A stretch of 64,000 bases of DNA from Straminergon stramineum (taxonomy: Eukaryota; Streptophyta; Bryopsida; Hypnales; Calliergonaceae), in assembly GCA_963920665.1 (NCBI GenBank), contig OY987265.1, positions 18,233,001-18,297,000 on the forward strand, given 5' to 3'. Shown here piece after piece: positions 59,026 to 64,000 of the stretch (position 1 is the first letter of the stretch; every line of letters begins with the position of its first letter). The position numbers and the translations under genes were made by a program. The notes below the pieces were generated by a model that made no database searches, was not told where the DNA came from, and saw only the letters and a list, made by a program, of their open reading frames with translations.

Positions 59026-60325
59026 TGTACTAAATCCCTTGGCTCAGAATCTGAACTGGATAAGCTTCTTCCGAAGAACTGCCAAGATTCAACTGCCAAT
59101 ATCCAACGCCAAGTTCCAGATACAGACCAAGTACAGTAATACTACTTGGGACTTTTACTATTGAGCTCAAACAACATGCCAAGACCGCTCCATGTACTCC
59201 TCTCCCCAAACCGCCAGATCTGGTGACCTCGAAGGAATATCAACAAAAGGATATTCTCTTGTCAAAAAACTCCAGCGTAAAATACGAATTGATGATGGAG
59301 CCTGAACAACAATCCCAAATCGAAGGAAGAAACTTAGAGATGGCATAGACATCGTGTGCAAATCGACTCAAAGAGGACCTTTCATGACACTACTCACACT
59401 CTCATCCACCTTTTCTTATCTGCTCTGCAACCCTTGATGCAAAATGCAAACAACATCTCAATCCGAAAGAAGAACCACAACACTGCTGCACCACAACAAC
59501 ACCCTATTCTACCATGAACAATCAAACATTCTATATGCACTGGTACTTCGCAATATTCATGTAGCAAGGAGCGTTCAAAAACAAGCCATCCAAACAAACA
59601 ATGTGTTACCCCTCCTCGCTTTCGAAATTGCAAAACAGTCAAAAGAAACTCTAACACCCACAGACATTTGGATGTCGAACAAATCATACACAGCCTTCTC
59701 ACCACTCACCAACAACCCTAGAATCTCAAAGCAGTAGAAAAGAAGAGAAGACGTACGTACATGCGCTTCAATATGAACAACGCACGGGAGTTACTACCCC
59801 GCAAGCGAGAAGTTTCCAAATGTTCGCCAACTACTCCGCAACGTCTTCGCACAAGATTAACAGCCGTGCATCCAATCCGATCTGTGACAAGACAAAGAAA
59901 GCATGAGATTTCGAATTGAGATACGCGTCCCAAGTCGAGAAGGCGAATCCACAAAAAAGCCCAGTTTCAAGGTTTCTAAGGGTCCGCCACGGAAGCACCC
60001 AAGAAACGCAGCCACACTACCTCAGATTGCAATAAAAGCAACAAAGAAGCACAGATGAAAGGCCAAACATCCACTTCGTTAGGCGGGGCTAGAACAGAGT
60101 GAAAATGGACACCATCAAGCAACCCCAGTCCAGTCGCAGAAAGAATCGCGCGAGAGGTCGAAGAAGGAGCTCGTAAACACTGGCCTCGTGAGTCACTCCA
60201 CTGTACTGTATTGTACATTCTAGAGTAAAGTGAAGATGCTTCGAGCCCAAGGGATCTGCTTATTATTCTGGCATAGCCCTAGCGCGTTTCTGCGAGGGTT
60301 TTTTTTCCTTCCCTAAAGACGATCC
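59026..60325 (-). promoter_or_regulatory. Upstream block alpha of TKP4
   Basis: Counterpart of the other alpha blocks, with good similarity to TKP1's (ccaagaccgctccatgtactcctctcc). It ends at the TTAA of element A3. A YAG acceptor-like site is at 59050-59053. Confidence 0.45.
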
Positions 60326-60868
60326 TTAACTGTTAAAGGACCTTGCAAGCAAGATAGGTATTTAGGAAGTCAAAACCTGAATTTCCACATGGTTCTTGGA
60401 TTTTAGTATTTTTAACTTAATTAAGAAAATGTGGTTGCAATAATTAACCTTCTATTCTATTTGAGATTTTCTCAAAACTGTTACAATTGTAACTTTTGTG
60501 ACACTTTGAAGCTAGCATCTTGAAAGCTCAAAATACAACACTTTTGAACTTTTTCTATCAAATTTCTCTTGGTGTGAGCTCAAGGAGTACACCAATTACA
60601 CCAGAATGTTTGTCACTAACATCTACACTTTTTTTTTAAATTTCATACTGTTTTTAGCATTTTGTACTTGCTATGGTTTTTACAAAGAAATTTCTTTTAA
60701 AAATCGCATAAAGTTCTATTTATTTTGTTAACTATGGAAAATGAGATTAGATTTTAGACAGATATTACCGCATGTGAAAAATATCAAATTTTCGAAATGC
60801 ATGTTTTAATGTAGAAATCTACTGAAGTTTGACCAAGCCCGGACATGAAGTGTCCTTTTAAGGGTTAA
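60326..60868. mobile_element. TTAA element A3 (543 bp)
   Basis: TTAA at 60326-60329 and 60865-60868, left end CTGTTAAAGGACC (one end-base changed), right end GTCCTTTTAAGGG. The interior matches A1 and A2 (caaatttctcttggtgtgag; gaccaagcccggaca). Confidence 0.82.
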
Positions 60869-61740
60869 TTCCCTGACTCAAGCGAAAAATGTGTACAACT
60901 GTTCAAGGTTTATTGTTTCTCTAAATCACGCAATTGTGACACATGCACACACCAGATCACATGGCCGCAAGAAATCACGCCATCCTCAAAGCCCTGCACT
61001 TCACACCTCAGAACCTTCTCTCGACAGGCTACATTAAAGGGAATTAAATTTCGATTATTAACATGAAAGTGACCACACGCAACACAATTAGTCTCAAAAA
61101 TCCCCGCGACACGACCATGCAACAACGAAAACGACACTGAGCCCTCACCAAGCACAGCGCGTGATTACAGGGCAAAAAACGCGAACAAACGTCCTCAATA
61201 AAAACACGGCAAAAGCACGAATCCAAAGGTTGGCAAACCGAAATCGTCCTCAACAATCCGCATGTCGTTCTCCCTAAACCGAATCGGGAACCAGAATAGC
61301 GTGGCCCTAAAATCCGACGAATCCAAACGAAACAGTGCCCACGCATTACTGAATCCACCGCCTCCAAGCGTCCACAAACTCTAAAGGATGGAATTACACC
61401 TATTGTGCAATCTAGACCCTTTTCAACCCCGGTACCCAACCATAAGAAGCGGCGAGAAGCTCCAAGAGAAGGTGGCGACTCACAGGGCAGCGGATTTCAT
61501 TTGGGGTTCCCGACTCCGGCCGTTCGAAGCTTTTGATCCTCGGCGGGGACCCCGGGATTATGGCGAACACCCAATCTCTTCTGAATCTAGAATTTCACCA
61601 GTTTTGCGTCCATCTCGCCTCGGCTATGGCGGATACCGGTGTTCGCAAACCTAGTGCAGGAGCTGCACGTGCGCTTGAGAGCCCCTGCGGCCTCACTACA
61701 CGACGACGGCCTGGCTACACGACTAACTGGGAAGAATCCA
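60869..61740 (-). other. Block beta, unit 4
   Basis: Counterpart of the beta blocks in units 2 and 3. The conserved minus-strand peptide is present (SSDFRATLFWFPI) but split over two frames (61377-61195 and 61439-61044), so this copy is frame-shifted. It contains gcatgtcgttctccc and gtggccctaaaatccgacga, shared with the others. Confidence 0.4.
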
Positions 61741-62960
61741 ATATCAATATCCAAAGCCAAATTCCAGATACAGAGCAAGTGTAGTAATAATACCTGGGAG
61801 TTTTAATATTGAGCTTGAACAACATGGAAGGATCGCTTCGTGTATTCCTCTCCCCACATCGTCAGATCTGATGACCTTAAAGGATTATCAACAAAGAGAT
61901 ATTCTCTTGTCAAAAAACTCCAGAGTAAAATACGGATTGATGGCACAACCTCAACCACAGTCTCAATTGAAGGAAGAAACTTAGAGATGACATGACATCG
62001 TGTGCAAATCAACTCCAAGAGGGACCTGGCATAACACTACTCACACTCTCATTCACCTTTTCCTATCCGCTCTACAACCCTCGATGCAAATGCGAAACAA
62101 CATCTCTATCAGAAAGAACCACAACACTGCTACACCACAAAAACACCCTATTCTACCATGACAAACCACAAACATTCTCGATCCACTTGCACTTCACAAT
62201 CTTCAGGTAGCAAGGAGCATTCAAAAACAAGCCATCTAAGCAGACAATGTGCTAACACTCCTCGATTTCAAAATGGCGAAAGAATCAAAAGAAAATCTGA
62301 CACCTATGGACTTCTGGATGTCGCGCAAATCATATACAACCTACTCATCACTCGCCATCAACCCTAAAAGCTCAAAGGAGAAGAAAGGAGGAGAAGATTT
62401 CCATACCTGCGCTTCAACACGAACAACCCAAGGGAGTCAATACCCCGCAAGCGAGAAGTTTCCAGATGTTCTTCAACTACTCCGCAACGCCTTCCTATTG
62501 GATTAACACCAGTGCATCCGATCTGTGCCAACACAAAGAAAGCATGAACTTCCAAATGGACATACGCGTCCCAAGTCGAGAAGACGAGACTACAAAGAAG
62601 CACGGTTTCAAAGTTTCTAAGGGTCCGCCACGGAAGCACCAAAAAAACGCAGCAGTACTACCTTAGATTGCAATAAAAACAACAAAGTAACGCAAAATAA
62701 AACGCCCGTCGCGAGGCTAGAAGAGAGTGAGAATGGACACCCACCCACTCCAGTCGCGGGAGAGGGAGCAACCAAACCCTTGCCTTGGCTGACTCACTCC
62801 TTTGTACTGTCTGAACATTCTACAGTAAGGGAAGATGCCACACCGTGTCCAAGGGGTCCACTTATTATTCTGCCGTGGTTCTAGGAGCGTTTTTCGGAGG
62901 GTTTTGTTTCTTCCCAGGAGAGGATTCTTTACATTACTTCCTTGACTCAGACGAAAGGAT
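61741..62960 (-). promoter_or_regulatory. Second upstream block alpha', unit 4
   Basis: Counterpart of alpha' in units 2 and 3. Unlike those, it continues uninterrupted into the region matching 4880-6040 of unit 1. The TTAA insertion site has no element here (gaggattctttacattacttccttgactcag near 62930-62965), so alpha' of unit 4 is an empty or lost site. Confidence 0.5.
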
Positions 62961-63229
62961 GTCTGCAACTGTTCAAGGTTTAGGGTTTCTGAAAATCGGA
63001 CAGTATCAGTGTAGTCAAATCGGAACCGAGAATCAGACTTGCATAAAGTTCCTTGGGATAGCGTCACCACAGCCTCCACCCACGCTACTGGACATCACCT
63101 TTCACTGCCGGACATTAATCATAAACTTCCACATTCAATCTCACATGCGACCATCCTGAGCACAAAATAACAACCCTAACCTAGCAATACAAAGCTATGA
63201 AATATTCAAAAATGGACTGGGATTGCTGT

Positions 63230-64000
63230 GGACCGAATTCTAGGGTTGCATGCAAGCCTTAAATTACCTCCAGAGCCGGAGTATCATCGACGCGGCGAGC
63301 TCTCTCTTCGATTGCTCCTGAATTCCACTGGACAAGCACCAATTCAGTTCAAACCATGCATCAATCCATCTCGGAATCACCACCTCGAATGCATGGCAAC
63401 CTCGGAAACTCCGCTCCCGGACACAAAACGAAGCACTCTCCGAGAAAGACAGCACTTTGCCAGGCAAATGTATGTGCAGCTCCCGGAGTGGATATATTGC
63501 TTTCTTGCTTCCTCCACCGTCCGCCATAGCTGCTTGCGGACCTGGCCTAGTGCATAGCATCCTTGTAACCACTCAGCCATCATGATGAAATGAAGTTCAC
63601 CCTTCGAATTAGGTTACTCATTAGAGCGAACCCCGTCGTTTTTCATTTCGGAGCTTCGCAATTGTGTCGCTTCTCACTGAAAATGATCTAAAGTTAGTAT
63701 CCAAGTCGGACCCAAGTTTTGTCCTTTGTGACTGTTTTCCTACGCCCCCATGTTTTGTAGCTATTTCAGGGATTGAAAAGCTACGGGGTTCGCAGTAGTG
63801 ACTCTGCGTGTACCTTGTTGTCTTCGAATTGGAAGCAACAAGAACAACATCCGATCGCAGAAAAGATCCCATATAGGCTCGACTGGAAGGGTCTTTGGTC
63901 ATTCACAGGTTAGAATTGTTGTCAGGTTTTATCATGATATGTATGGATACTGATTTGAATAAAGAAATTGATTGCTTCCAACAGTGTCCAAATGATGTAA
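63230..64000 (-). other. Exon-like block, unit 4 (possible N-terminal exon)
   Basis: Matches 5400-6010 of unit 1. The minus-strand peptide MMAEWLQGCYA...QLWRTVEEARKQYIHSGSC is kept, which supports past or present coding, but the donor that reads GTACGT in unit 1 is GTGCTG here. An inserted element (63620-63800) separates this peptide from the stretch further upstream. The block is cut by the window end. Confidence 0.4.
63620..63800. mobile_element. About 180-bp inverted-repeat insertion
   Basis: Ends share GCGAACCCCGT in inverted orientation (ATTAGAGCGAACCCCGT at one end, ACGGGGTTCGCAGTAGT at the other), with ACTC on both flanks. The corresponding place in unit 1 (near 5795-5810) and in the decayed block near 8595 has no insert. 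The exact boundaries and class are uncertain. Confidence 0.6.

Overview
The window looks like AT-rich nuclear DNA of a land plant. Two broken copies of a plastid NOG1-type (PDE318-like) GTPase gene with intron-like gaps, plant TKL-style kinases and many small terminal-inverted-repeat (TIR) elements support this. The kinase family and lineage-specific array would fit a non-seed plant such as a moss, but that is a guess; nothing here fixes the species. All comparisons were made by eye.

The backbone is a head-to-tail array of four minus-strand genes encoding tandem-kinase proteins (TKP1-4; called ATG to stop 1663-3561, 17866-19764, 36961-38865, 57124-59025). They encode 632, 632, 634 and 633 residues: a canonical N-terminal kinase (VAVK, HRD, DFG, APE), a short linker, a second kinase with HGD instead of HRD and mostly DFA instead of DFG, and a C-terminal CaaX box (CCLL or CCLQ). 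They look like membrane-anchored kinase/atypical-kinase proteins.

Each gene has a conserved 3' flank and a conserved upstream block (alpha). Units 2-4 carry, beyond alpha, a TTAA element (A), a ~870-bp block (beta), and a second alpha-like block (alpha'). This looks like the upstream part of another kinase gene whose body has been replaced by beta. Units 1 and 4 retain, further upstream, an exon-like block with a possible splice donor that might be an N-terminal exon of the family. Units 2 and 3 also share the GTPase pseudogene and ~9 kb of spacer.

The spacers are full of small non-autonomous transposons. The most striking are several families with unrelated interiors but the same ends: a TTAA target duplication followed by a CCC(C/T)TAAAGGACC-like inverted repeat. 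Because the array is duplicated, filled and empty sites can be compared directly, and three insertions are clean TTAA events. Other elements are hAT-like with 8-bp duplications, AGGT...ACCT elements with TA duplications, and a possible CACTA fragment. No transposase gene, rRNA, tRNA or CRISPR array was recognised.
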